Of a stretch of 14,406 nucleotides of DNA, positions 14,336 through 14,406 are shown piece after piece (the first letter of the stretch is position 1; the number at the start of each line of letters is the position of its first letter). A model generated the notes under the pieces. The model made no database searches and had not been told where the DNA came from. It saw only the letters and a program-made list of their open reading frames with translations. The stretch comes from Thermaceae bacterium (GTDB taxonomy: Bacteria; Deinococcota; Deinococci; Deinococcales; Marinithermaceae): the NCBI GenBank assembly GCA_027023345.1, contig JALVVO010000074.1, forward strand, positions 1 to 14,406, written 5' to 3'. The position numbers and the translations under genes are program-made.

Positions 14336-14406
14336 GGATACCCCCGCCCCCTATTCCCGAAACGTTCACACAACCTTCCTTCTTCCTTCGTCTGGCCTCG
14401 CCTACC
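14336..14406. other. Non-coding tail after the regulator gene, no feature recognised
   Basis: The last 71 bases follow the regulator stop. They contain a C/T-rich tract (about 14374-14392) and no hairpin followed by T-run, no clear promoter and no open frame that looks like protein. They may be the start of a longer intergenic region cut by the window edge. Confidence 0.5.

Noticed and set aside
14361..14376. TTCACA as half of a Crp/Fnr site after the regulator gene
   Set aside because: The expected TGTGA-like partner 6 bp away is absent.

Overview
The window is about 14.4 kb of dense, GC-rich bacterial chromosome. Most genes are conserved housekeeping or envelope genes. Several things point to a member of the Thermaceae (Deinococcota; Thermus, Meiothermus, Oceanithermus or Marinithermus type): the base composition, frequent GTG and TTG starts, very short gaps, a DusA and a PurB that look like the Thermus proteins as I remember them, and -10-like boxes placed only 3 to 11 nt before the first codon of several transcription units. 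The genus is an inference, because no rRNA or other marker is present. I see no tRNA, rRNA, CRISPR array, transposase, phage gene or obvious defence system.

Layout from left to right. A 5'-truncated RluD-type pseudouridine synthase (+) runs in from outside. It converges on a minus-strand block read as ispH, dusA, lemA, DUF3137 gene. These four genes are chained by 4-nt start/stop overlaps or a 3-nt gap. Upstream of ispH on the same strand lies a lipoprotein gene (Ig-like plus DNRLRE-like). Divergent from the lipoprotein gene is a three-gene NitT/TauT-type ABC importer operon (+): ATPase, permease, periplasmic binding protein. Its promoter is recognisable (TTGCCG, 18 bp, TACAAT) and is preceded by three helically phased copies of GCGTC(A/T)C. 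The importer ends at a hairpin shared with a convergent membrane-protein gene, which follows dprA on the minus strand. dprA and era diverge from a 34-bp gap. Behind era comes a left-handed beta-helix acyltransferase gene (+), whose end overlaps the end of a HAD-hydrolase gene (-). The HAD gene lies behind purB (-). purB diverges from an FNR-type regulator gene (+) across only 23 bp. The last 71 bases hold no gene I can support.

The block functions are mostly independent. They cover RNA modification (rluD, dusA), isoprenoid synthesis (ispH), small-ribosomal-subunit maturation (era), purine synthesis (purB), uptake of transforming DNA (dprA), envelope proteins (lemA, DUF3137, lipoprotein, membrane protein) and solute import. 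The least ordinary part is the importer block with its putative operator. The ligand is unknown, and the block lacks the CTCGAG hexamer that is abundant in most of the rest of the window. I found no convincing wholly new multi-gene system. The best leads are the phased repeats, the two miniature divergent promoter regions, and two proteins with unusual key residues or tails (the HAD hydrolase and the acyltransferase).
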